A stretch of 64,000 nt of DNA from Microbacter margulisiae (GTDB lineage Bacteria; Bacteroidota; Bacteroidia; Bacteroidales; Paludibacteraceae). Below are positions 45,983 to 55,064 of this stretch, piece by piece. The notes beneath the pieces are model-generated. The model ran no database searches and was not told the DNA's origin. It worked only from the letters and a program-made list of their open reading frames with translations. Where the stretch lies: contig NZ_JACHYB010000001.1 of assembly GCF_014192515.1 (NCBI RefSeq), forward strand, positions 1,426,001 through 1,490,000. Direction: 5' to 3'. Positions within the stretch are counted from its first letter, which is position 1. Each line of letters opens with the position of its first letter. The position numbers were made by a program, and so were the translations under genes.

Positions 45983-46870
45983 ATGCGAGTTTTTTTTAAG
46001 CTTTATCCCATAGAGGTCATAACATTCCTCTGGATAATCGTCACAAGCTTATACATTAATATCTTTCCCCACTCTTTAAATTTCACAACTGAACATCATC
46101 TTATAAGAGATCGACTGTTGATAGTTGCCAGCTTTGCTGTTTTATACATCCTACATAAGCAAACGAAATGGCAATTGTTTCATTATATCAGGCAAATATG
46201 GCCATTCTTTTTAATCCTGTATTGGTATCCTGAAACATTCTACTACAATCAGGAATTTTTTAAAAATGTCGACTCCGCCCTAATTGCTGCTGACCAATGG
46301 ATTTGTGGATTTCAACCCAGCACAATGTTTTCTCTTTGGATTTCAGCTTCATGGTTTAATGAGTTAATGAATTTTGCCTATATTTCGTTTTATATAGCGC
46401 TTACCTTCATCCTTGTTTATTTTTCGATTGTCAATAGAGAAAAAGCATATTTCTCCGCATTCATCTTGCTAAATGTATTTTTGTTGTACTATGCTTTTTA
46501 TATAATTTTGCCTGCAGAAGGCCCACAGTTTTATGTTTGTCACAGTCCGGTCTACGCAATCCCAATCACAGGACCTATGAGACGTTTTTTGCTATTTATC
46601 CAGTCTCTGGGTGAAATTCCGGGAGGAGCCTTCCCAAGTTCCCATGTTGGAGCAATGACAAGCTACATGATTTTATTATGGTTTCATGATCGGAAAATTT
46701 TCTGGTACTTTTTACCATTCTCTATTTTATTGGCCTTATCAACTGTCTATATTAAAGCTCATTATATGATTGACGCTATTACCGGAGCAATTTTAGCATT
46801 CCCGTTCTATTTTTATAGCGTATGGGCTTGGAACAAATTGAATCACTGGTTGCATTTAGCACGCTCTTGA
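45983..46870 (+). CDS. PAP2-superfamily membrane phosphatase or phosphotransferase (Aur1/Ipt1-like)
   Basis: 295 residues with about six or seven membrane segments. The acid-phosphatase motifs are visible: FPSSHVGAMTSY (motif 2 His) and KAHYMIDAITGAI (motif 3 His and Asp), together with FYIILPAEGPQF, a segment resembling the PAP2_3 (Aur1/inositolphosphotransferase) subgroup. The canonical motif 1 KxxxxxxRP is not present. Members dephosphorylate lipid phosphates or transfer head groups; in Bacteroidota, which make sphingolipids and inositol lipids, either is plausible. It ends 18 nt before the ECF sigma gene. Confidence 0.85.
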   Translation: MRVFFKLYPIEVITFLWIIVTSLYINIFPHSLNFTTEHHLIRDRLLIVASFAVLYILHKQTKWQLFHYIRQIWPFFLILYWYPETFYYNQEFFKNVDSALIAADQWICGFQPSTMFSLWISASWFNELMNFAYISFYIALTFILVYFSIVNREKAYFSAFILLNVFLLYYAFYIILPAEGPQFYVCHSPVYAIPITGPMRRFLLFIQSLGEIPGGAFPSSHVGAMTSYMILLWFHDRKIFWYFLPFSILLALSTVYIKAHYMIDAITGAILAFPFYFYSVWAWNKLNHWLHLARS

Positions 46871-46888
46871 ATTAACACAACCCTTTAG

Positions 46889-47440
46889 ATGGATCAAAAA
46901 CAAGAAGAAAAGTTGATGGATGATTTAAAGAACCCTTCGCAAAGAAGCAGGGCGTTCGGACAATTGGTGCAAAATTACCAGCAACCTATCTATTGGCACA
47001 TCCGCAAAATGGTACTTTCTCACGACGACGCCAATGATATTCTTCAAAATACATTTATGAAAGCGTGGTCAGCCCTTGACTCATTTCGCGGAGATTCTAA
47101 ACTTTCCACTTGGTTATTCCGCATAGCAGTGAATGAATCGTTGACATTTCTATCCAATCAACGCGAAAAATATAATGTGTCGATCGAAGATATGCAAGAA
47201 ACGCTGTCGCAAGGACTGCAAGCCGATCCGTACTTTTCGGGGGATGAAATACAACTACAATTTCAACAAGCGATTTTATCTCTTCCAGAAAAACAACGAT
47301 TAGTCTTCAACATGAAATATTTCGACAATTTAAAATATGAAGATATGGAAGAAATATTAGGCACATCTGTAGGTGCACTCAAAGCGTCTTATCATCATGC
47401 AGTCAAAAAAATTGAACAATATTTGTTGAGTCATGTTTAA
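46889..47440 (+). CDS. ECF-type RNA polymerase sigma factor
   Basis: 183 residues with sigma region 2 (SRAFGQLVQNYQQPIYWHIR, DANDILQNTFMKAWSALDSF, STWLFRIAVNES) and region 4 (LPEKQRLVFNMKYFDNLKYE followed by the HTH). It directs polymerase to a small regulon in response to an external signal. Two small genes follow, a one-TM protein and an exported helical protein, the typical layout of sigma, anti-sigma and periplasmic partner. Confidence 0.93.
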   Translation: MDQKQEEKLMDDLKNPSQRSRAFGQLVQNYQQPIYWHIRKMVLSHDDANDILQNTFMKAWSALDSFRGDSKLSTWLFRIAVNESLTFLSNQREKYNVSIEDMQETLSQGLQADPYFSGDEIQLQFQQAILSLPEKQRLVFNMKYFDNLKYEDMEEILGTSVGALKASYHHAVKKIEQYLLSHV

Positions 47441-47491
47441 ACCTTTAATCACCCACTTTGTCCAATAATCGAAAAGCTAAACCTACAAATC

Positions 47492-47836
47492 ATGGATATC
47501 AATAACTATTTTGACAAGAGCAACCCATTTGCCGTTCCTGAAAATTATTTTCAGGATTTTCAGGCTAAAATGGAGCAAATGACGCGACCGGTCATAATTC
47601 CATGGTACAGACACGTCCGTTCATGGGCTGCAATTGCAGCGGCTGTAGCGGGAATTCTGATTGGTTCTCATTTTATGTTTTCACCGATCCTGTCCACTCG
47701 AACAACTACTACAGCACCTTTAACCGAAGAAGAAAATTATGTTTTAAGCCAGGTAGATGAACCGGCACTGGTAGATTATTTGGCCAGTATGGAACAATCG
47801 GAACCCACGAACAATCAGCCACAATCAACAAAATAA
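47492..47836 (+). CDS. Probable membrane anti-sigma factor
   Basis: 114 residues: cytoplasmic N-terminus (~45, beginning MDINNYFDKSNPFAVPENYF), one TM (about 50-68), and a short acidic, Thr/Gln-rich periplasmic tail. It has no zinc-finger anti-sigma motif. Identification rests on position directly after the ECF sigma gene and on topology. RseP (28141) could process such an anchor. Confidence 0.65.
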   Translation: MDINNYFDKSNPFAVPENYFQDFQAKMEQMTRPVIIPWYRHVRSWAAIAAAVAGILIGSHFMFSPILSTRTTTTAPLTEEENYVLSQVDEPALVDYLASMEQSEPTNNQPQSTK

Positions 47837-47879
47837 TTCTTATCATATAATCACTAAACCAACAACTTAAAACATCACA

Positions 47880-48341
47880 ATGAGACGAATATTACTTTTT
47901 ACCGGAATGTTGCTGATGATAAGCTTGTTTCAGGCTCAAGGACATCCAGATAACCGTCATCAACAGCGGGTGAATGAAATTCGACAAAAAAAGACAGCAT
48001 TCATTCAACAGCGGGTGAATTTGACACCTGCTGAAGCGAAAGAGTTCTGGCCCGTTTACTACGAGTATGAACAGAAACGGTGGGATTTGATGAAAGCTTC
48101 ACGCGCTAACTTCAAACGAGATATGGGACTGAAAGGCGCAGCTGTAAACTATGCAGAAATGGCTGAAAACATGATCAATTTTGATCTTATGCGGGCACAA
48201 CTGGCAAAAACATATTACGAACGTTTTAAAAAAATTCTACCTCCTCAGAAACTCTTTCAATACTATGTAGCTGATAAAGAATTCAAGGAATGGTTGCTCC
48301 AAGATATACAACGAGAAGCAGCTAAACATCAGCACCATTAG
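47880..48341 (+). CDS. Exported helical protein, Spy/CpxP-like sensor or chaperone candidate
   Basis: 153 residues with a signal peptide (ending QAQG) and an all-helical mature chain rich in Gln, Lys, Arg and Glu. NLTPAEAKEFWPVYYEYEQKRW is a variant of the LTxxQ repeat of Spy/CpxP periplasmic chaperones and metal sensors. It ends KHQHH. Third gene of the sigma operon, so a likely regulator or effector of the response; similar genes follow ECF factors in other Bacteroidota. Confidence 0.75.
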   Translation: MRRILLFTGMLLMISLFQAQGHPDNRHQQRVNEIRQKKTAFIQQRVNLTPAEAKEFWPVYYEYEQKRWDLMKASRANFKRDMGLKGAAVNYAEMAENMINFDLMRAQLAKTYYERFKKILPPQKLFQYYVADKEFKEWLLQDIQREAAKHQHH

Positions 48342-48360
48342 AACGTGTTACAGAATACTT

Positions 48361-48394
48361 AAAAATGTCTCCATAATTTGGAGGCATTTTTTTT
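48361..48394 (+). terminator. Terminator of the ECF sigma operon
   Basis: Hairpin AAAATGTCTCCA / TGGAGGCATTTT (one T-G wobble) with an AT-rich 6-nt loop and a T8 tail. Confidence 0.85.
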
Positions 48395-48493
48395 GCCACA
48401 AACTGACTTTTTGTCATACATGTATATAAAAACAACTAAGCTATAAGAAATTTTCTGCCAAAAAAATCGTTTTATAGCGCGGTAACATGGATG

Positions 48494-48509
48494 GCACAAA
48501 CTTTGTAAA
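48494..48509 (+). promoter_or_regulatory. Possible dnaK promoter, also resembling a sigma-54 site
   Basis: TGGCACAAACTTTGTA lies ~75 nt before the dnaK ATG. AAACTTTG is two bases from TAnnTTTG, and the string also fits TGGCAC-N5-TTG of sigma-54 promoters, but with GT instead of the essential GC. Either reading is weak. No CIRCE inverted repeat is present. Confidence 0.35.
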
Positions 48510-48583
48510 CTACTCAACGTTGTCATTCAGGAAAACAAAAACAAGAAAACAACTATACATATATAAATAAAAAGACAAAAGCT

Positions 48584-50500
48584 ATGGGAAAAATTATTGG
48601 AATTGACTTAGGTACTACCAACTCTTGTGTTGCGGTAATGGAAGGAAACGAGCCTGTTGTAATCGCTAACAGCGAAGGCAAAAGAACAACTCCATCCATT
48701 GTAGCTTTCATAGATGGTGGTGAGCGTAAAGTTGGAGATCCTGCAAAACGTCAGGCAATCACAAACTCGAGAAACACCATTTTTTCGATTAAACGTTTTA
48801 TGGGAGAAACTTATGATCAAGTAACAAAAGAAATCAATCGCGTTCCGTATCAAGTTGCTCGTGGAGAAAACAACACACCTCGGGTTGATATCGATGGACG
48901 TTTATATACGCCACAAGAAATTTCGGCAATGATCCTGCAAAAAATGAAAAAGACAGCCGAAGATTACCTGGGACAAGAAGTTACTGAGGCTGTAATCACA
49001 GTACCAGCCTATTTTAGCGATGCTCAACGTCAAGCTACAAAAGAAGCTGGTGAAATTGCAGGATTAAATGTTCGACGCATTGTAAATGAACCAACCGCCG
49101 CATCTTTGGCTTATGGCTTGGATAAAGTTCACAAAGACATGAAAATTGCGGTATTCGACCTTGGTGGCGGTACATTCGATATTTCCATACTTGAATTAGG
49201 AGACGGCGTTTTTGAAGTAAAATCAACCAACGGCGACACTCACCTTGGAGGTGATGATTTTGACCATGTAATCATTGACTGGCTCGCACAAGAGTTTTTA
49301 AATGAAGAGGGAATTGACCTGCGCAAGGACCCAATGGCTTTACAACGCCTGAAAGAAGCCGCAGAAAAGGCTAAAATTGAATTATCAAGCTCCACTTCAA
49401 CTGAAATCAATTTACCATATATTATGCCCGTAAATGGCATTCCAAAGCATCTCGTAAAAACATTGACACGCGCCAAATTCGAACAACTTGCAGATTCATT
49501 GATACAGTCTACTATTGAACCTTGTCGTAAAGCGTTATCCGATGCTGGTCTAAAAGTATCCGAGATTGACGAAGTAATTCTGGTTGGTGGATCAACCCGT
49601 ATTCCCGCAATTCAGTCTATTGTGGAAAAATTCTTCGGGAAAGCACCTTCAAAAGGGGTTAATCCTGACGAAGTTGTAGCTGTAGGAGCTGCTATTCAGG
49701 GAGCTGTTTTAGCAGGTGACGTTAAGGATATTCTATTGCTGGATGTAACTCCGCTTTCGCTTGGCATTGAAACTTATGGAGGCGTTATGACAAAATTAAT
49801 CGAAGCAAACACAACTATTCCGACAAAGAAATCAGAAATTTTCAGTACAGCTGCTGATAATCAACCTTCTGTTGAAATTCGGGTATTACAGGGAGAACGT
49901 CCAATGGCTCGCGATAACAAGCAAATCGGCGTATTCCACCTTGATGGAATACCTGCAGCTCCACGCGGAGTTCCTCAAATCGAAGTGTCTTTTGATATTG
50001 ATGCAAATGGCATTCTGAAAGTGTCTGCCAAAGATAAAGCCACAGGCAAGGAACAAAGTATCCGGATAGAAGCTTCAAGTGGCTTAACCGATGCAGAAAT
50101 TAAGCGAATGAAAGATGAAGCTGCTGCCAATGCTGAGGCTGATCAACGAGAAAAAGATCGTATTGACAAGTTAAATCATGCTGATAGTCTGATTTTCAAC
50201 ACAGAGAAACAATTAAACGAATTAGGAGACAAATTTCCTGCTGACAAAAAAGCACCTATTGAGGCAGCTTTGAACAAGCTAAAAGAAGCACATAAAGCTC
50301 AAGATCTTACAGGTATTGATGCAGCCACCAAGGAATTGGAAAGTGTACTTCATGCCGCAAGCCAGGAAATGTACAATGCACAATCTGCCGGAGGAACGCA
50401 ACAAGGTGCATATCAACAACAAGCATATGACAACCCAGCTTCAGAAAGTGGGAATGGCAAAGACAATGTAACTGACGTTGACTACGAAGAAGTAAAGTAG
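48584..50500 (+). CDS. dnaK: Molecular chaperone DnaK (Hsp70)
   Basis: 638 residues. The nucleotide-binding domain has [23 protein letters not shown] and GGSTRIPA; the substrate-binding domain follows from ~395 ([14 protein letters not shown]), and the helical lid ends in the Gln/Gly-rich tail with the terminal DVDYEEVK motif for co-chaperone contact. It is monocistronic: dnaJ and grpE are not adjacent. A hairpin terminator follows. Confidence 0.98.
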   Translation: MGKIIGIDLGTTNSCVAVMEGNEPVVIANSEGKRTTPSIVAFIDGGERKVGDPAKRQAITNSRNTIFSIKRFMGETYDQVTKEINRVPYQVARGENNTPRVDIDGRLYTPQEISAMILQKMKKTAEDYLGQEVTEAVITVPAYFSDAQRQATKEAGEIAGLNVRRIVNEPTAASLAYGLDKVHKDMKIAVFDLGGGTFDISILELGDGVFEVKSTNGDTHLGGDDFDHVIIDWLAQEFLNEEGIDLRKDPMALQRLKEAAEKAKIELSSSTSTEINLPYIMPVNGIPKHLVKTLTRAKFEQLADSLIQSTIEPCRKALSDAGLKVSEIDEVILVGGSTRIPAIQSIVEKFFGKAPSKGVNPDEVVAVGAAIQGAVLAGDVKDILLLDVTPLSLGIETYGGVMTKLIEANTTIPTKKSEIFSTAADNQPSVEIRVLQGERPMARDNKQIGVFHLDGIPAAPRGVPQIEVSFDIDANGILKVSAKDKATGKEQSIRIEASSGLTDAEIKRMKDEAAANAEADQREKDRIDKLNHADSLIFNTEKQLNELGDKFPADKKAPIEAALNKLKEAHKAQDLTGIDAATKELESVLHAASQEMYNAQSAGGTQQGAYQQQAYDNPASESGNGKDNVTDVDYEEVK

Positions 50501-50527
50501 TCGCTTTGTTTTTATCTCTATATATGC

Positions 50528-50566
50528 AACCGCTATAGTGTAAATACATTGTAGCGGTTTTTTTAT
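50528..50566 (+). terminator. Terminator of dnaK
   Basis: AACCGCTATAGTG / CATTGTAGCGGTT (13 positions including two wobble pairs), 6-nt loop, T7 tail. Confidence 0.85.
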
Positions 50567-50675
50567 ACATACCAAAAGCTCTGTCTTGAGAAGTCTGTTT
50601 CATCCTATAAAAACGATTCCGCTATTATTTCAGGATAATTATTGCACATACAATGAAAGTTCTAGCGTTAAATCT

Positions 50676-50683
50676 TATTTTTG
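50676..50683 (+). promoter_or_regulatory. -7 element upstream of the GH31 gene
   Basis: TATTTTTG fits TAnnTTTG, 76 nt before the ATG; no -33 partner at normal spacing. Confidence 0.4.
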
Positions 50684-50759
50684 TGTTCTTAGAAAGAGAA
50701 TACCTCCAAAAAAAATCATTTAGAATCTCCATTCTCGAAAATATCAAAAATATAAGACT

Positions 50760-53129
50760 ATGAAGAAATTAGCACTCATAACCAGTTGCCTTATATGGTT
50801 CGTTATTACGATCGTTGCCCAAAATCAAGCTCAATATGAACGATTTGTTACTTCATCAGGAGCATATACAGTCTCTCAATATAAAGACAGCATCTATAAA
50901 ATAAACTTCCAACCAAATGGTTATAAGCATAATGAATCGATCAGTGATGCTGTAATTTTAAAACCGGAGACAATCAAAAAAAAATTACCGGTTGTTTTAT
51001 ATCACGACTCACTGGTTGTTAATCACCGTTTTGTTATTGCTTCTACTTTTCATAACGGGCACTATAGGGGGTTTAATATTGCCCTCAAAAAAGGCGAAAA
51101 GATTTTTGGAACAGGAGAACGTGCATTGCCATTAAACAGGCGAGGTTATCACTTAGATTTGTATAATATTCCGCATTATGGTTATGGTGTTGGAGAAAAA
51201 AATCTAAACTATGAAGTCCCATTCCTGACAACTTCATGCGGATATGGCCTCTTTTTTGACAACGTATCAAAAGCTTATCTTGATTTGGGGAAAAGCAACA
51301 GTAAAGTATTGCAATATGGAGCATATTCAGGAGCTTTAACTGTGTATGTTATTTTTGGAGATTATCAAACCATTCTTCATTCATATTACCAACTGACTGG
51401 CACTCAACCGATACCTCCGCGTTGGGCTTTTGGGAACTTAATGAGCAGGTTTGGGTATACAAGCCAAGCCCAAGTGGATCAGATTCTGAAAAAAATGACT
51501 CAGGATTCAATTCCCGTTGATGCAGTAATTTTCGATCTTTTCTGGTTTGGTGACCATATCAAGCATACACTTGGCAATCTGGAATGGGTGGACAAAAAAA
51601 ATTGGCCGGATCCGAAAGCAATGATTTCTGGCTTTTCTAAACAAGGCATAAAGACTATTTTAGTCACCGAGCCTTACTTGGTCAAAAACAGCCTGCATTA
51701 CAACGAAGCGAAACCCTATTTTGCGGTTGACAGTACAGGCAAAAAGCCCTATTTTCTTACTCAATTTTATTTTGGGAACGGAGGATTGCTTGACCTGTTC
51801 AGAAAAGATACTCAAAATTGGTTCTGGCAATTTTACCAACGTCAAATGAAAAATGGAGTTGAAGGCTGGTGGGGAGATCTGGGTGAACCGGAAACTCATC
51901 CGGCAAACATGTTTCATAATCTAAAAACCTTGGGGTTCAAACGACTCTTTAGTGCTGATGAAGTGCACAATTATTTTGGACATGTATGGACAAAAATGCT
52001 ATTTGAAAAATATGCTCAATTTTATCCTGACAAACGGCTATTCAGCCTCAATAGAAGCGGTTATGCCGGTACTCAGCGTTATTGTATTTTTCCATGGACA
52101 GGCGATGTCGGTCGAAATTGGAGTGGTTTGCAAGCACAATTAATGGTTTTATTAGGGATGAGCATGAGTGGCATTCCCTATGTACATAGTGACGCCGGAG
52201 GATTCGCCGGAGGTGATGGCGATTACGAGTTATATGTTCGTTGGCTTCAATTTGCTGCTTTTACCCCTATTTTTCGTCCTCACGGAACGGCACTTTATAA
52301 AATGGATACTACAGCCTTTAGCTTTCCAAGTGAAGCTGCATTAATGCCAGAGCCATACAGATACTATGCCAAACAGGCAATTTATACGCGTTACCGATTA
52401 TTACCTTATAATTATACACTAGGTTATCAACAAGCGAAGAATGGACAACCATTAATATCTCCCTTATATTATTGGTATCCAAATGATACCATAGCCAATC
52501 ATATTCAGGACGAATATATGTGGGGAGATGAAATTCTTGTAGCTCCTGTCATTGAAAAGGGAGCAACCACGCGGACTTATTATCTGCCAGCCGGGAAGTG
52601 GTATTCGATACTAACTCATAAGATAATGATTGGCAATCAGTTTTACACCGAACAATGCCCACTCGCAGACATCCCCTATTTTTACAAAGAAGGTAGTTTT
52701 ATTCCTGAAGATAAGACAATTGAACAGGCTGGGCGATATAACGGAGGTGATTTAATCATTCTATATGTTCCTTCAACCAAACATTCGTCTTACGATCTTT
52801 TTAATGATGACGGCATTTCCAAGAGCAGTCTTAAAGACAAACATTATGAATTAATTCATTTTGCATCCGACGGCTTTCATGCACATGGTGGAACGATCTC
52901 CATTGTTTCCAATCATGGGCAATACTATGGGAAACCTTTTAAACGCCATTTTGATTTGCAAATCCCAATGAATGAACGTTGTCCAAATACTATTCTTTTC
53001 AATGGAGAACGGATATCACTTGCATCAAATTCAAGGCATAAAGACCTACAGGTAAGTTATATCAATGGTATTCTGCATTGTATGTTTACATTTGACGGTA
53101 AGCCGGTTACTATAAAATTAGAAGAGTAG
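50760..53129 (+). CDS. Secreted GH31 alpha-glucosidase-type enzyme
   Basis: 789 residues with a signal peptide (ending IVAQ). N-terminal galactose-mutarotase-like domain, then the catalytic barrel: nucleophile Asp373 in WWGDLGEPE and acid/base Asp449 in WTGDVGRNW; HSDAGGFAGGD completes the GH31 signature. C-terminal beta domains follow with VAPVIEKGATTRTYYLPAG and a DUF5110-like end. GH31 enzymes release glucose (or xylose) from alpha-linked chains; the GH13/GH77 cluster ~7 kb downstream makes alpha-glucosidase likely. Confidence 0.93.
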   Translation: MKKLALITSCLIWFVITIVAQNQAQYERFVTSSGAYTVSQYKDSIYKINFQPNGYKHNESISDAVILKPETIKKKLPVVLYHDSLVVNHRFVIASTFHNGHYRGFNIALKKGEKIFGTGERALPLNRRGYHLDLYNIPHYGYGVGEKNLNYEVPFLTTSCGYGLFFDNVSKAYLDLGKSNSKVLQYGAYSGALTVYVIFGDYQTILHSYYQLTGTQPIPPRWAFGNLMSRFGYTSQAQVDQILKKMTQDSIPVDAVIFDLFWFGDHIKHTLGNLEWVDKKNWPDPKAMISGFSKQGIKTILVTEPYLVKNSLHYNEAKPYFAVDSTGKKPYFLTQFYFGNGGLLDLFRKDTQNWFWQFYQRQMKNGVEGWWGDLGEPETHPANMFHNLKTLGFKRLFSADEVHNYFGHVWTKMLFEKYAQFYPDKRLFSLNRSGYAGTQRYCIFPWTGDVGRNWSGLQAQLMVLLGMSMSGIPYVHSDAGGFAGGDGDYELYVRWLQFAAFTPIFRPHGTALYKMDTTAFSFPSEAALMPEPYRYYAKQAIYTRYRLLPYNYTLGYQQAKNGQPLISPLYYWYPNDTIANHIQDEYMWGDEILVAPVIEKGATTRTYYLPAGKWYSILTHKIMIGNQFYTEQCPLADIPYFYKEGSFIPEDKTIEQAGRYNGGDLIILYVPSTKHSSYDLFNDDGISKSSLKDKHYELIHFASDGFHAHGGTISIVSNHGQYYGKPFKRHFDLQIPMNERCPNTILFNGERISLASNSRHKDLQVSYINGILHCMFTFDGKPVTIKLEE

Positions 53130-53153
53130 CAGGATAAGTATGTTGTATCAAGG

Positions 53154-55055
53154 TTATAATTTTCTCAACACAATTTGATCCTGATATGCCTGATTAACAG
53201 TATCCAAAAATGATTTAAAGTCATCTTTTCCCTTTGCAGGCAATTCTTCTGCCGGGATAGCGATAGTCTGAACAATCTTCAAGGTCTTATCATGAATCGA
53301 AATATGCGAGAAAAATTTTCCAAATGACTTTTGCAAGGAGATGTCAGCAGGAACTTTCTCAATGGTCAGGTCATTGGGAATTGTAATAATTAGTGTATCA
53401 CTTTCCATATTTCCATTTTGAATAACGATAGGATATTTTCTGAACTTAGAAGAGAAAAACGGATATAAGTTTTTTCTGGGATTAACAGATACAAACATAT
53501 GGGAACCTGACAATGTCGCATATGTATCTGACGATAGTGAGTATGTAAGTTCTAAAGATGGCAATGAATCATGATGATCAACTAATGCTATATTGCTGAT
53601 TTTTAAGCTTGGGAGATGATAATCGGCTGCGATTATCTTAATTCGATCATCATTATTGGCAATTTTCTCAAAAGGCAACATTTCTTCATAATGAGATAAC
53701 GTATACACACTGTGTATCTTTGCTTGTAATTCGCCAGAATTGGACAGATTAATATACATTGCAGTACGTACATATGAAGCAGAATCAGGATAAGAAGGCA
53801 AGTGATACAACCGTCCGCCTGCGGATGTCACCAGCAAAGCATCGTGCCCTGCTATTTCATGATGAATATAACCAAAAGGCACCACAGAGCTAGTACACTC
53901 CAACGGAATAGTATCTTTACCCAAAGGCACTATCAAAATTGCATGATTAGCTTGTCTCGGACTTGCAAAGGATGTAATCAGGTGTGCACGATCTGTATTT
54001 ATAATTGTATAGAAAGAAGGAATTCCAATCACCTTTAACATAGCCATCATATAATTACTCAAACCTTTACAGTCTGAAAAACCAGTTTTATAAACAGTAG
54101 CAGCCGGCATAGGCTGATAGCTGCCAATCCCTAATTGAATGCTAACATAACGTGTAGAACTTTGCAAATAATGATATAGACGTTTTACTTTTTCTTTTTC
54201 TGACCTAGCCCCAGAAGTAATTTCCTGTATTTTTTGAACGGCATCAGGCGGTAGTTCATCTTGCTTGGCCGATAACATCCACAGCCATTGTCCCACATCT
54301 TGCCATGAAGCTAAAGAACCAGTCGATTTATCAAAGCTAAACATAACAGGTTTAAGTTGAAGCCGGGGAGCTAATGTATAAAACGAAGGCATAAGATCTT
54401 CTTCGTCAATAGCTGGCAATCCATTCAACATCCAGGTATAAATACTGTGATTTTTCTCCATAGTAGAATCAGCTGTCTGTGGCATATTTCTAGCAAAGGC
54501 CTGAAACTTAACATTCATAGGCATTGTCAGGTGATACACCGCTTGCTGAACTGATTGTTGAAAATCCTGCATAGGAGAAAATGAAGGGAAATCCATCATC
54601 CCATTAACCCAATCTTCTTCATATTCATACACAACAGTATATGGGTATACAGGCTGACTGCACTCATAGTAAGAAATACTTTCGTCTGTTGCTAATTCAG
54701 TGGAAATAGAAGAAGTACGCAGATCGGACATCTTTATTTTCTTAATTACTTTCCCGGTTTGATCTAAAATTTTTCCGGAGAATTTTTTCAATTTCCAGAA
54801 TTTACCAACTCCATCGCTAAAATTTGCGGCATCACTGCCTTTATCATTTAAAATAGTAACAGCCCGTGTCACTTTCAATACTCCATTTTCAGAATTAATA
54901 TATTCAAAATCATTTGATTCATAACGCACTACAGAATAAGCATTTTTACGTAATGAATCAGGAATTTGACTTACCGGATAAAAACATTCTTTTTGTGCTA
55001 ACGTCACTACGAAAGAAAAAAATACAAGATATAAAATGGATATAAACCGTTTCAT
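53154..55055 (-). CDS. DUF3857/transglutaminase-like protein, active-site residues present
   Basis: 633 residues with a signal peptide (ending TLAQ). Domain order is DUF3857 (about 60-230), a transglutaminase-like core (about 270-390), then a beta-rich C-terminal domain. The core keeps the Cys in TGFSDCKGLSNY (Cys329) and the His in RQANHAILIVP (His371), with a downstream acid, so it may be a catalytically competent protease or transamidase. It starts 10 nt after the related gene upstream (55065-57125), so both are made together. Their cellular role is unknown. Confidence 0.88.
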   Translation of the reverse strand: MKRFISILYLVFFSFVVTLAQKECFYPVSQIPDSLRKNAYSVVRYESNDFEYINSENGVLKVTRAVTILNDKGSDAANFSDGVGKFWKLKKFSGKILDQTGKVIKKIKMSDLRTSSISTELATDESISYYECSQPVYPYTVVYEYEEDWVNGMMDFPSFSPMQDFQQSVQQAVYHLTMPMNVKFQAFARNMPQTADSTMEKNHSIYTWMLNGLPAIDEEDLMPSFYTLAPRLQLKPVMFSFDKSTGSLASWQDVGQWLWMLSAKQDELPPDAVQKIQEITSGARSEKEKVKRLYHYLQSSTRYVSIQLGIGSYQPMPAATVYKTGFSDCKGLSNYMMAMLKVIGIPSFYTIINTDRAHLITSFASPRQANHAILIVPLGKDTIPLECTSSVVPFGYIHHEIAGHDALLVTSAGGRLYHLPSYPDSASYVRTAMYINLSNSGELQAKIHSVYTLSHYEEMLPFEKIANNDDRIKIIAADYHLPSLKISNIALVDHHDSLPSLELTYSLSSDTYATLSGSHMFVSVNPRKNLYPFFSSKFRKYPIVIQNGNMESDTLIITIPNDLTIEKVPADISLQKSFGKFFSHISIHDKTLKIVQTIAIPAEELPAKGKDDFKSFLDTVNQAYQDQIVLRKL

Positions 55056-55064
55056 GTAAGAGAA

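Noticed and set aside
48580..50500. CIRCE element controlling dnaK
   Set aside because: No 9-bp inverted repeat of the TTAGCACTC-N9-GAGTGCTAA type in the leader.
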